NCBI GenBank assembly: GCA_916049765.1
Contig: CAJZIX010000010.1
Span: forward strand, 1 to 40,007
DNA: 40,007 bases
Direction: 5' to 3'
DNA from: an uncultured bacterium
GTDB taxonomy: Bacteria; Patescibacteriota; Gracilibacteria; Absconditabacterales; Absconditicoccaceae
Shown here: positions 27,623 through 36,954 of the stretch, piece by piece
How positions within the stretch are numbered: position 1 is the first letter of the stretch
Layout: each line of letters starts with the position of its first letter
The notes under the pieces: model-generated
What the model saw: only the letters and a program-made list of their open reading frames with translations
The model's database searches: none
Told to the model about the DNA's origin: nothing
Made by a program: the position numbers and the translations under genes

Positions 27623-28627
27623 TTATTTATTTTTAATGTTAATTAATGAATTTTTATCCATTATGGTTTTTTTTGCATTCGGCATAACCTCTTGTAAAGC
27701 TTCATACCATAACTTTTCCTTAGTGGTAACTGGATCTTTTCGATATTCTTCATAAATACCAGTAAACCTTGAAACCTCGGCTTTTGCACCGTTAACTTCG
27801 TTTGTAGCATAAGCCTTCGCTTCGTTCAAAAGAACATTTGCTTTTCCTTGAGCTTCAGGAACTACCTTATTTGCATAGCCTTCTGCATCTTTCTGCATCT
27901 GTTCTTTTTTCTTGATGGCATTCATTACACCATCATAAGCTTTTCTTACCTCTGGATGTGGTAGATCACAATCCTGAAGCTTCACTTCATTAATTGTTAC
28001 TTTAAGACCTAAAGCATCACAGTAAGATTGCAGCAACGCTTTGTTTTTTTCTTGGATTTCAATCTTCTCGGTAGTGAGGAGATCATCCAAGTAGGTTTGT
28101 CCGATAACCATTCTCATAGAGCCTTGAGCAAGGCGATCAAGAACATCTTGAGGCTCTTTAACCTGATAGAGCCAATTATAAGTATCTTGGATAGTATACT
28201 GAATGATCCAATATACGGACCCAATGTGTCCTCCTCGAGTAAGCATAGTTGCTTCTTCGGGAACATCTTGATACCCATTTTTTTGCCCTTCATCAGTTCG
28301 AAAACCAAGCTCCCAACGATGGCGAACTTCAGTTTCAACTTTCCGAACATTTGTAATGAACGGAATTTTGAAGTGAAATCCTCCTGGTCCTACTTCATAG
28401 GAGAACTTTCCAAAAGTCTCAACAGCTGCTTTCTCAGTCTTATCTAGAATAAACCAAGATCCAAAAATCAGATTTAATCCTATCCATACTATAAAAAAAG
28501 CGGAAAAGATCACAATTACCCAGTTCAAGGGTAAGAATTTTTTGAGGTTTGTTTTTTTTCCCCTCAAACGATCCTCCGATATGTCTATCTGAAGGAACGT
28601 TAAAATTTTGTTAAACATTTTTTTCAT
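27623..28627 (-). CDS. hflK: HflK-like band-7 (SPFH) membrane protein
   Basis: 334 residues. Cytoplasmic head, one membrane helix (VIVIFSAFFIVWIGLNLIFG), then the SPFH domain: DKTEKAAVETFGKFSYEVGP, GGFHFKIPFITNVRKVETEV, VYWIIQYTIQDTYNWLYQVK, and the C-terminal helical region with PHPEVRKAYDGVMNAIKKKE, PEAQGKANVLLNEAKAYATN. The order and motifs (PG..FK.P, V..QY.I.D...yL..v..P) are those of HflK. It is upstream of hflC in one operon, with its own sigma-70-type promoter at 28674-28701. None of its 21 glycines is TGA, unlike most genes here. Confidence 0.9.
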   Translation of the reverse strand: MKKMFNKILTFLQIDISEDRLRGKKTNLKKFLPLNWVIVIFSAFFIVWIGLNLIFGSWFILDKTEKAAVETFGKFSYEVGPGGFHFKIPFITNVRKVETEVRHRWELGFRTDEGQKNGYQDVPEEATMLTRGGHIGSVYWIIQYTIQDTYNWLYQVKEPQDVLDRLAQGSMRMVIGQTYLDDLLTTEKIEIQEKNKALLQSYCDALGLKVTINEVKLQDCDLPHPEVRKAYDGVMNAIKKKEQMQKDAEGYANKVVPEAQGKANVLLNEAKAYATNEVNGAKAEVSRFTGIYEEYRKDPVTTKEKLWYEALQEVMPNAKKTIMDKNSLINIKNK

Positions 28628-28673
28628 TTTAATTTTTATTTTTATTGTGGTTGGTTTATCTCCACTAGAATGA

Positions 28674-28701
28674 AGTATAATTATAAGTAACGGAATGTCA
28701 A
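28674..28701 (-). promoter_or_regulatory. Promoter of hflK-hflC
   Basis: On the minus strand a consensus -35 TTGACA and a -10 TATACT are separated by 16 bases, about 47 bases upstream of the hflK start. Confidence 0.6.
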
Positions 28702-28760
28702 GTATTTTTTAATGATATCTTAAAAAATATTTTTTACTTGGAATGATACCTAATAAAAAG

Positions 28761-28788
28761 TTGTAATCTTATAACAATTAAATATAAT
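28761..28788 (+). promoter_or_regulatory. Promoter of the 28820 mini-gene
   Basis: TTGTAA and a perfect TATAAT separated by 16 bases, 31 bases before the start codon of the short gene. Confidence 0.55.
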
Positions 28789-28819
28789 TACTCTTGTAAA
28801 TTTAAAAAACAAAAAAAAT

Positions 28820-28942
28820 ATGAATGAAGAAGAATTACAAATAGGAAAGGATGGGGAAATATATATTTGCCATATTGATAATGGAGGTATTTACCTCATA
28901 AATGGGGAAATAACAGTCCCCAAAAGAATCCCTGGCTGTTAG
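28820..28942 (+). CDS. 40-residue protein in its own transcription unit
   Basis: MNEEELQIGKDGEIYICHID then NGGIYLINGEITVPKRIPGC, ending in TAG. It has a consensus-like promoter just upstream and a terminator overlapping its end, so it is a monocistronic unit on the plus strand between two minus-strand genes. The sequence suggests a small beta-sheet protein with two cysteines. All glycines are GGN. Function unknown. The regulatory frame around it makes it more credible than its length alone. Confidence 0.55.
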   Translation: MNEEELQIGKDGEIYICHIDNGGIYLINGEITVPKRIPGC

Positions 28943-28955
28943 TCAAGGGATTTTT
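28927..28955 (+). terminator. Terminator of the 28820 mini-gene
   Basis: AATCCCT / AGGGATT stem with a 12-base loop that contains the TAG stop codon, followed by five T. Confidence 0.65.
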
Positions 28956-28981
28956 CAATACTAAAAATTATAACAATTAGA

Positions 28982-30544
28982 TTACATCTCTACTCTCGCA
29001 TATAAAATTTCAGGCTTCAAATCTACACTAAACTCTTTCAACTCAAAAGCCGACTGCACCAGTGAGAAATCTAAATTTTTGCTCGTATCAATCGCTTGCA
29101 AAGCCTCAATGCCCAAGATAACTTTCAACTTATCAAAACCGACGGTAAGGATCGGAGCAGAGAGAAGGGTCAGATTTTTCACTACATAAAGCAAAAACTG
29201 TAAATCTCTTTCAGCTTCAGCTTTCGTTGCCTCGTCTTTCCATTTTTTCCAAGGCTCAGCTTTCGTAATAAATTCATTCGCTTTCTGCACGATGCGGTAC
29301 CAATCCTGCAAATACCCTTGCAAATCAAAAGTCTTAAGGTAACGGGCTTCTATCTTCTGCAAAAAAGTTTCAAAATTCAGATCTTCATCACTTTCATTTC
29401 GTGATTTCAAGAGTTCAGGATCAGCTTTTCAAGTATTGATTCCATACTTTCCACAAAGACTGACTACCCTATTCACGAGATTCCCCCAAGCGCCGATCAG
29501 CATACTATTATAAACATTTGCAAGCCTCTCCATAGAGAAATCTCCATCAGCATTGAGTGAAACATCGTAAAGTAAATTAAATACAAAAGGATCTCTACCA
29601 TACTGTTCAATTACCGCTTCAGGATCAAGGACATTCCCAGTAGATTTGGACATTTTCGCACCATTGAGTGTCAAATGTCCGTGAGCAAGCAAGGTTTTTG
29701 GTAAAGGAAGCTTAGCAGAAATCAGCATTGCAGGCCAAAAAGCAGCATGAAATCTGAGAATATCTTTCCCAATCACATGCACATCTGCAGGCCAAATTGC
29801 TTCTCGTTGATCATTACGCCCAAATCCCTGTCCGGTCAAATAATTGGTCAAAGCATCACACCACACATACATCACATGCTCCTCATCTCAAGGAACCGGA
29901 ATTCCCCACGGCATCTTCGCTTTCTGACGAGAAAAACTCACATCTTCGGCCTTTTCCAAGAAAGCAAGGATTTCATTTTTTCTGATTTCGGGTTCTATCT
30001 GATAGACACCATCTTTGATCAGTTGAGCGACCTGATCTTTGTATTTTGAGAGCTTGAAAAAGTAGTTCTCCTCCTCAATTTCCTGCAGATCTTTGTTAGG
30101 ATGATCAGGACATTTACCATCAATAAGATCCTTTTCTAACTTAAGCGCTTCACAACCCTCACAATACAAGCCTTTATAAGATTTTTTGTAAAGATCTCCA
30201 GCTTCAACCAGCTTTTTTCGCATCAATTGAGCTCAAGGATAATGCAGTTCTTTACTAGAAGTCTGCTGAAATACATCATAAGAAATCCTAAGCTTATTAT
30301 ATAAAGACTTAAAAAGCTGAGTATTTTGATTAACGAAATCATGAACTTCTAGTTCAGCCTGTTTAGAGGCATTTCGGATCTTCATTCCATGATCATCACT
30401 TCCTGTCTGAAAAATTACCTCATAACCGAGAAATCTCCACATCCTTGCCAAAGCATCAGTCTGAATAATTTCTAGAGCATGCCCTGCATGGGGACCTGCA
30501 TTCATGTAAGCAATTGCCGTCGTGATATAAAATTTTTTTACCAT
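28982..30544 (-). CDS. metG: Methionyl-tRNA synthetase
   Basis: 520 residues with TGA=Gly. Start MVKKFYITTAIAYMNAGPHA gives the class I HIGH analogue PHAGH; an ATG nine codons upstream is less likely. Then FQTGSDDHGMKI, the zinc-knuckle stretch YCEGCEALKLEKDLIDGKC, VMYVWCDALTNYLTGQGFG, IGKDILRFHAAFWPAML and the KMSKS loop (LNGAKMSKSTGN). The anticodon-binding helical domain follows. It charges tRNA-Met. There is no C-terminal tRNA-binding extension. TGA-glycines occur at junctions such as AQ(30230) and VPGDEEHV. Confidence 0.96.
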
Positions 30545-30690
30545 AGAAAAGTTTTGAACAAGATAAATCATATAGAAAGATAGCTAAACTCAGACTTTTT
30601 TCAAGAGAGATTTTCTTTTTCTATATTTGACTTGCATTATTTTTGTATTTTGTTACATTTTCCTCGAATTTTTATGCCTTACTCTTTTAT

Positions 30691-31143
30691 ATGTGAAGAA
30701 AAATTATTATCCTAGAGAATATCCGCTCCGCTTATAATGTTTGAAATTGTATTAGAACTGCTGATGCTCTAGGACGAGAGGTATGGTTAACTGGTTACTC
30801 TCCTAGCCCGTTTGATAACCCAAAAGTTAAGAAAACCTCACTTGGAGCCGAAGATCATGTTCATTTGAAACAGTTTAACTATACAGAAGATGCGATTCTT
30901 GAGGCAAAGAAACTCTGAATATCTATTATTGCAGCAGAAATAACTCCTGAAGCTACATCCCTTGACGCATACAATTCAAAATCTGACTGAAATCTTGCAA
31001 TTATCTTTTGAAATGAGGTAGAAGGGGTTCTCTCTCAAACCTTGAATACCGTAGATGAAGTCGTTTTTATTCCAATGCATGGGATTAAAGAAAGCCTCAA
31101 TATTGGTCAAAGTTCGGCAATTTTTATGCGAGCCTTACAATAA
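30691..31143 (+). CDS. SpoU/TrmH-family RNA 2'-O-methyltransferase
   Basis: 150 residues with TGA=Gly; six TGA codons. SPOUT motifs: ILENIRSAYNVGNCIRTADA (motif 1), KKTSLGAEDHV, LAIIFGNEVEGV (motif 2, first Gly TGA) and VVFIPMHGIKESLNIGQSSA (motif 3). This is the trefoil-knot SAM-binding fold that methylates ribose 2'-OH in tRNA or rRNA. It lacks the N-terminal substrate-binding domain of TrmH/RlmB, so it is a short form like TrmL; the target is not clear. Start ATG 30691 is followed immediately by TGA (Gly). Confidence 0.9.
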
Positions 31144-31181
31144 AAAAAATTCTGATTTTTTATTTTTTTGAAAATTTAGTT

Positions 31182-31838
31182 ATGAATACTCTTCTTTCAA
31201 CAATAAAATATCTTATTGATTTTATTATGCATATTGATAAGCACCTTGCTCAACTTTTTATTGAGTATGGAATGCGAATTTATGGGATTTTATTTGTTAT
31301 TATCTTTATTGAAACTGGTCTTGTGATTATGCCATTTTTACCTGGTGATTCACTACTTTTTGCTGCTGGGGCTTTGGCAGGAAATCCTGAAAATGGAATC
31401 AATGTGCATATTATCTGGATTATTGTTTTTTGTGCTGCAGTACTTGGTGATACTGTAAATTATGAAATCTGAAAAATTCTCTGACCAAAAGTTTTCAGTG
31501 AAAAATATAAACGAATCAAAAAAGAACATTTGGAAAAAACGCATCATTTCTATGAAAAACATGGATGAAAAACAATTATTTATGCAAGATTTATCCCTAT
31601 TATCAGAACTTTTGCGCCTTTTGTAGCTGGGATTGGAGAGATGACCTATAAACATTTTATTTCTTTCAATCTCATAGGGGCAACATTACGAACAACGCTT
31701 TTCACTTATGCTGGTTATTTTTTTGGAAGCCTTGAAGTAGTACAAAAGAGGTTTACTCTGATTATTTTTGCTATTATCATACTTTCCCTTTTACCAATGA
31801 TCATTGAATTTATCAGACATAAAATGAAAAATAAATAA
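31182..31838 (+). CDS. DedA-family membrane protein
   Basis: 218 residues with TGA=Gly. DedA features: LFVIIFIETGLVIMPFLPGD (E.G....P.PGD), SLLFAAGALAG, DTVNYEIGKILG (three Gly as TGA nearby), FYEKHGGKTIIYARFIPIIR (G....R..P..R), TFAPFVAGIGEM and a final membrane helix. DedA proteins support membrane homeostasis and recycle undecaprenyl phosphate or phosphatidylethanolamine by flipping. It is 38 bases downstream of the methyltransferase gene. Confidence 0.93.
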
Positions 31839-31982
31839 GAAAACCTGCTCCGTTTTTCTGAGAAATATTTCTTCCTAGCTAAATCCTTAGCGATTTTTTA
31901 AAGACAAAAAAATAAGCTTTCCCTTGCAAGTGAAGCCAAATTGGCTATAAAAAATTTGATTTATTTTTTTAGATTAAAAAAT

Positions 31983-33374
31983 ATGCAAATAACAAGCATC
32001 AAAACTATTTATCAATCCTATGAAAAATTAATTGGGAGTCAAATTTTTGTAAATGGACGAATAAGAAGTCTTAGGGATTCTAAGGTCTTTGGATTTATTG
32101 AGCTTAATGATGGTTCATATCTCAAGAACCTCCAAATTGTCTTTGAATCAAGCTTAAATAATTTTGAAGAAATCTGTAAATTTACTACAGGAAGTAGTAT
32201 TGAAGTACAAGGGGAGCTCGTAAAATCAGAGTGAGCAAAACAGGATTTTGAACTTAAAGCAAGCAAAATTACCCTCATTGGAAAAGCAGATGAAACTTTC
32301 CCACTTCAAAAAAAAAGACATTCTTTTGAATATCTCAGAACTATTGCTCATTTGAGGCCAAGAACTAATACCTTTTCCGCTGTATTTAGAATAAGAAGTC
32401 TACTTGCCTTTGCTATCCACGATTTCTTCAACAAAAACGGATTTATCTGGGCTCATACCCCACTTATTACCGCAAGTGACTGTGAAGGAGCTGGAGAAAT
32501 GTTTCAAGTAACAACCCTTGATCTCAAAAATCCACCAAAAAAGGAAGACTGATCTATTGACTTTAGTAAGGATTTCTTTGGGAAGCAGGCTTCACTTACG
32601 GTGAGTGGTCAGCTTGAGGGCGAAACTTTCGCAACTGCTTTCGGAAAGATTTACACCTTCGGACCTACTTTCCGTGCTGAAAACTCAAATACCACAAGAC
32701 ATCTTTCAGAATTTTGGATGATTGAGCCTGAAATTGCTTTCGCTGATTTAACTGATAATATGCAACTTGCTGAAGATTTACTCAAATATGCTTTCCGTTA
32801 TGTACTAGAAAATGCCGAAGCAGAGATGGATTTCTTTGATAAGTTTATCATGCCAGGGGTAAAAGCCAGACTTGAAACCTTAGTCAATGCTTCTTTTGGA
32901 AGAGTAACCTATACTGAAGCAATAGAGCTTTTGAAAAAATCTGGTCAGAAATTTGATTATCAACCTGAATGGGGAATTGATTTGCAGACTGAACACGAAA
33001 GATATTTATCAGAGAAAGTCTTTAATGGACCAGTATTTGTGACCGATTATCCAAAAGATATTAAGGCGTTCTATATGAAACTTAACGATGATGGGAAAAC
33101 GGTAAGAGCGATGGATTTGCTCGTTCCAGGAGTATGAGAATTAATCGGAGGAAGTCAAAGAGAAGATGATTTTGAAAAGCTCAAAAAAAGAATGGAGGAA
33201 ATGGGACTTGATACCGAAGCATATAGCTGGTTCCTTGATCTGAGAAGATACGGAACGGTGCCTCATGCAGGTTTTGGAGTGGGATTTGAAAGACTCGTAA
33301 TGTATGTAACTGGAATGGAGAATATTCGTGATGTGATTCCTTTCCCAAGAGCTCCAAAAACTTGTGAGTTTTAA
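31983..33374 (+). CDS. asnS: Asparaginyl-tRNA synthetase
   Basis: 463 residues with TGA=Gly. N-terminal OB-fold anticodon-binding domain (GSQIFVNGRIRSLRDSKVFG), then the class II core: EYLRTIAHLRPRTNTFSAVF, WAHTPLITASDCEGAGEMFQ, motif 2 FGPTFRAENSNTTRHLSEFW, and motif 3 PHAGFGVGFERLVMYVTG. Length and the GEMF, EFW and RR(YG) features fit AsnRS rather than AspRS. The start MQITSIKTIYQ was chosen over an ATG 14 codons upstream because it begins the OB-fold directly. Glycines at GAKQD, DGSID and VGELIG are TGA. Confidence 0.95.
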
Positions 33375-33380
33375 TGATAA

Positions 33381-33554
33381 AATAAGCAAATAAATAAAGG
33401 GAAAATCAATCGCAAAATAGAAGAATCACTGAAAAGGCAAAGACAAAAAGAAATTATAGCCTTGAAAAAGAAAAGAGATGATAAAAAGAGGAATTGAGAG
33501 CTAATAACAGCTCTTGACTATCATCCTACAGGACATATTAGGCATGGGAAATAG
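33381..33554 (+). CDS. Small basic protein without a visible start codon
   Basis: Frame open from a TAA at 33378-33380: INKGKINRKIEESLKRQRQK, EIIALKKKRDDKKRNGELIT, ALDYHPTGHIRHGK, then TAG. One glycine is TGA. The lysine/arginine-rich helix and the distinct C-terminal DYHPTGHIRHGK look like a real small nucleic-acid-binding protein. No ATG, GTG or TTG precedes the conserved part; the first TTG is internal. Either an unusual start codon, a sequence error or a truncated gene. It sits 6 bases after asnS and has a terminator behind it. Confidence 0.45.
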
Positions 33555-33560
33555 ACAAAA

Positions 33561-33588
33561 AAGAGGTCAAAATCTGACTTCTTTTTTC
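33561..33588 (+). terminator. Terminator after asnS and the small basic gene
   Basis: AGAGGTCA / TGACTTCT stem (one G-T pair), 5-base loop, then TTTTTT. Confidence 0.7.
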
Positions 33589-33648
33589 TTGATTTTACAG
33601 AAATTTCTTTTATAGTCAGGGATGATTTTACCCTTTCTCTCCTAGCTC

Positions 33649-34251
33649 ATGAAACAAGTCCTCTTTATTCACGGATGAAACTTAATAAAAGATAATGACG
33701 AACTCCTAAAAACAATGGCAACACGAGAAGTTAATCCCTTTGAGGAAAAGAAAAGACGAAGAATGACACTCCAAGAACAATTACCAGAATTTAAGGTAAT
33801 AAAACCTGAAATGCCAAACAAAGATATGGCTCGCTATAGTGCATGGAAACTTTGGTTTGAGAAATATCTTCCTTTTTTAGACTCAGAAAAGTTGATTGTA
33901 ATCGGTCATTCACTTGGTGCAATGTTTCTGATCAAATACCTTTGAGAAAACCAGTTTCCTCTTAGTATTTCTCAGTTGCATTTGGTTGCTCCTGCATTAG
34001 ATCAGCAAGGACTCAATGAAGGAGATAACTATCTATGAGATTTCGCTTATGATCTGAGTATTGTAAAAAACCTAGAAAAAAGAGCAAATCAGATTTTCCT
34101 ACGGCATTCCAAAGACGATCCTTGTGTCCCTTTTTCTCATAGCGAAAGAATAAAAGCCGAGCTTCCAAGTGCAAAATTTATTATTTTTGAAGATAGACAA
34201 CATATCAATCAACCTAAATTCCCAGAGTTGATTGAAGAAATAAGGAAATAA
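33649..34251 (+). CDS. Serine hydrolase, RBBP9/YdeN-like alpha/beta fold
   Basis: 200 residues with TGA=Gly. Starts MKQVLFIHGGNL (HGG, one Gly TGA), the oxyanion region. LIVIGHSLGAMFLIKYLG holds the nucleophile Ser in G.S.G. FLRHSKDDPCVPFSHSERIK contains the acid Asp, and FEDRQHINQPKFPEL the catalytic His, in the order and spacing of the RBBP9/YdeN family. An insert of basic and acidic residues (VNPFEEKKRRRMTLQEQLPE) lies in the lid region. The substrate is unknown. Confidence 0.85.
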
Positions 34252-34270
34252 AAAATCAAAGCACTTTTTA

Positions 34271-34298
34271 TTGACATTCGTTTTAATTTATGTATATT
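34271..34298 (+). promoter_or_regulatory. Promoter of the 34344 gene
   Basis: Consensus TTGACA and TATATT separated by 16 bases, 45 bases before the start codon. Confidence 0.6.
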
Positions 34299-34343
34299 TG
34301 ATTTGTTAATAAAAACATAGGTATAAATATAATTCTAAAAATT

Positions 34344-34628
34344 ATGAGCGGAATTCAAAAAGTATTTACATTGGATCAGGCTAAAAAAGTAGCGGTCATT
34401 CCTGGAGATTTTATCATCATTAAGGGATTTACCCCAGTTATAACCAAGGAATGGAAGTATTCGGAAGGAAGCTCTCTTCCCGAAAACGTCCAAGTTTACA
34501 AACAAGAAGGCTTGCCGGTAGTAATCATTAAGATTACAAAGAACAAAACAAAGATTTATGCTTTCCCTTTAGGAAAAGCATTTTGCACAGAGAAAGATTA
34601 CTATCAAGCATTAGCAATGATTCGATAG
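34344..34628 (+). CDS. Hypothetical 94-residue protein, monocistronic
   Basis: MSGIQKVFTLDQAKKVAVIP... to KDYYQALAMIR. Appears to be a small alpha/beta protein with an SH3-like strand pattern (VAVIPGDFIIIKGFTPVI, GLPVVIIKITKNKTKIYAFP). No membrane helix and no recognised family. It has its own promoter and terminator. All glycines are GGN, as in the 28820 mini-gene. Function unknown. Confidence 0.65.
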   Translation: MSGIQKVFTLDQAKKVAVIPGDFIIIKGFTPVITKEWKYSEGSSLPENVQVYKQEGLPVVIIKITKNKTKIYAFPLGKAFCTEKDYYQALAMIR

Positions 34629-34638
34629 TAATTAAGCT

Positions 34639-34678
34639 AAGGAACTAATGGTAAGATTTACCTTAGTTCCTTTTTTCT
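34639..34678 (+). terminator. Terminator of the 34344 gene
   Basis: Perfect 10-bp stem AAGGAACTAA / TTAGTTCCTT, then a T-rich run. Confidence 0.85.
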
Positions 34679-34803
34679 TTATAAAAAATGTCAAGCAAAA
34701 GCTGAATCAGTCTTCAGTTTTTTTTTGAAAATAAGAATCATTTCTGTATACTTTTCCCAGTCTATAAATTGTAATCTTGAACTTTTAACTGATAACTCAA
34801 AAA

Positions 34804-36438
34804 ATGCAAATTAGTATCTGATTTTCTGGGCCGGCTGGGTCTGGAGTAAATACGGCAGGAATCCTTCTCGCTGAACTGCTTGCTCAAAAAGGCTATACCG
34901 TGCTTGGTGACAAAGAATACGCCTCTATCATCAAAGGAGATAATAACTGCTTTTTTCTCTATATTTCTGATGAGGAGCAGCCCTTTATTCGTAGGCAGAT
35001 TGATTATTTCCTTGCTTATGATCCCTATGCAGTCAGCAAGAATGAAAGCATCTATGATTTGAAAAAGGTCTTTATGATCAAAGATGAGAACTGCAAATAC
35101 AAGAATACCTTTACTCTTGGATCAGCTCTCAAAATTTTTGGGATCAGCTTGGAGGAAGGAAAATCATTCTTGAAGCAGCAATTCTCAGAAAAGGAGTTCT
35201 CCTTTGAGGTGATGAATCAGAATTTTTTGGATTTGGAAGCAGGTTATCAGTATATTATTCAAAACTGCGGTGAAGCCTGCGATATTGTAAACTGTAGTAA
35301 AGCAATCTGAACTCCGAAGCAGTTTATGTACGGGAACGAGCTCATTGCAAAGGGAGCAATCGCAAGCGGACTGGATTTTTACGCTGCCTATCCGATGACG
35401 CCTGCCTCCTCTATCATTGATGAGGTCGTGAAAGATGCCAAAGTAAGCTTCTTTCAGGGAGAAGATGAAATCGCAGTTAGTATGGCGATGCTCGGTGCGA
35501 AATTTGCTGGAAAAAGAGCAATGTGTGGAACCAGTGGAGGCGGATTTGCACTGATGAGCGAGTCTATTTCCTTTTCAAATCAAGTGGAACTTGGGGGCGT
35601 TTATGTGCTTGCTCAGAGAGATGGTCCGAGCACCGGAACTCCGACTTTTACGGGGCAGGGCGATGTAAATTATGCTTTGCATGCGAGTTTTGGAGATACG
35701 AATCCGATTGTGCTTTATCCCTCTACTTTTGAGGAGGCGTATTCTTTCGCTGGTAAGGCTCTGAATTGGTCGGATCAGTATCAACATCCTGTTATTCTCC
35801 TCAGCGATAAACAGCTTTCAGAGTCTTATGTGAGCATTGATCCGCAAAAACTCCTTGCTGAACCGATAAAAAGAGGTAAAAAAGCTGACTCTACAGCTGA
35901 AGATCAGTTCAAAAGATACGAATTTAGTCCTGATGGGATCTCTCCTTATAGTGTGCCGTGAACTGAGCGTACGACCTTTATTGCAACTTCCTATGAGCAT
36001 GATGAATACGGAAGCACCAATGAAGAACCGACCATGAAAGGCAAAATGATGGAGAAAAGAGCTCAAAAACTGAAAACTTTCGTGGAACAAGAGTTCAATT
36101 CAGATTTTTATGGCTATGAAATCATCAATCCTGATGCGGAAACTTTCTATATCACAATGGGAATCAACCGCTATGCCCTAGAGCAGCATATCAAAGACAA
36201 AGCGGAAATGGGTCTGATTGTGATCAAATCGCTTTCCCCTTTTGACCCAAGATTGAAAGCTCTCCTTGAAGAACATGCAAAAAAGATTAAAAGGCTGATT
36301 TTTGTGGAAATGAATCATAGTGGGATTTTGGAAGATTTGATGGGTAAGGAATGTGAGCTGTATGGCGAGTGGAAGTCTAAGATTTCTCATCAAAGAAAAG
36401 TAACTTTATATCCAATTTTTGAAGAAGAAATAACTTAA
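34804..36438 (+). CDS. korA: 2-oxoacid:ferredoxin oxidoreductase, fused gamma-alpha subunit
   Basis: 544 residues with TGA=Gly. Residues 1-170 are the gamma domain (MQISIGFSGPAGSGVNTAGI: G..G.G......L), followed by the alpha subunit: FMYGNELIAKGAIASGLDFY, AAYPMTPASSIIDEV, FFQGEDEIAVSMAMLGAKFA, GKRAMCGTSGGGFALMSE. This enzyme oxidises a 2-oxoacid (2-oxoglutarate, pyruvate or branched) to acyl-CoA and reduces ferredoxin. Gamma-alpha fusion is typical of KorA/VorA-type enzymes. The beta subunit gene follows at 36955, after an inserted four-helix-bundle gene. The substrate cannot be fixed from sequence, so the symbol is provisional. Confidence 0.9.
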
Positions 36439-36507
36439 TTAACAAGGAATAATTTTAGAGAAGTCATTCTAAATTTAAAATAGCTTTTAGTCTTTTCCCT
36501 AGTTCAA

Positions 36508-36861
36508 ATGTCTGTTGATTTACCAGCAAGAAGTAAGAAATTTGGAATTGCAATTGCAAAGTACTATATATCACTTAAAGAAAAAAGATATTACGAGGTC
36601 GCTTCTCAACTCTTTAGAAGTGGAACAAGTATTGGTGCAAATATAGCTGAAGCTCAAAATGCAATCTCTAAGAAAGAATTTATTGTTAAAATGCAAATTG
36701 CTTTAAAAGAAGCAGAAGAAAGTCTCTATCGATTTGATATTTTGGGATATTGATTTTGAGAAGAAGTTGAAGAATTAAGGAACGAATGTAAAGAACTCGT
36801 AAAAATACTTGTTACGATCTTAAAAAAAACAAAAAATAATATGAAAAATAAGTGTGAATAG
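36508..36861 (+). CDS. Four-helix-bundle protein (S23/IVP family)
   Basis: 117 residues with TGA=Gly (two TGA codons in YGFGEEVEEL). The motifs KKFGIAIAKYYISLKEKRYY, EVASQLFRSGTSIGANIAEA, QNAISKKEFIVKMQIALKEA and EESLYRFDILGYG are the S23 / 'four helix bundle' family (QL.R...SI..NI.EG). Family members are found in 23S rRNA intervening sequences and also free-standing in many CPR genomes; their function is not settled. It sits between the alpha and beta subunit genes of an oxidoreductase, flanked by AT-rich repeats, so it looks inserted. Confidence 0.9.
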
Positions 36862-36910
36862 CTAGAATCCAAATATTCAATAAAGTTGTTAATTATACAC
36901 TTTGAAAAAA

Positions 36911-36948
36911 TTGTTAATTGTTAATTGTTAATTTTTAATTGTTAATTA
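36911..36948. repeat. Short tandem repeat TTGTTAA
   Basis: Three exact heptamers TTGTTAA, one TTTTTAA and a fourth TTGTTAA in a row, ending 6 bases before the korB start. Another TTGTTAA lies about 25 bases upstream. Copy number could vary. Confidence 0.75.
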
Positions 36949-36954
36949 TAAAAC

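Noticed and set aside
28114..28447. Long open frames inside hflK on both strands
   Set aside because: They are shadows of the band-7 gene, which has strong family motifs.
36911..36948. TTGTTAA tandem repeat as a replication origin or DnaA-box cluster
   Set aside because: It does not match TTATCCACA-like DnaA boxes and no dnaA or oriC neighbours are present.
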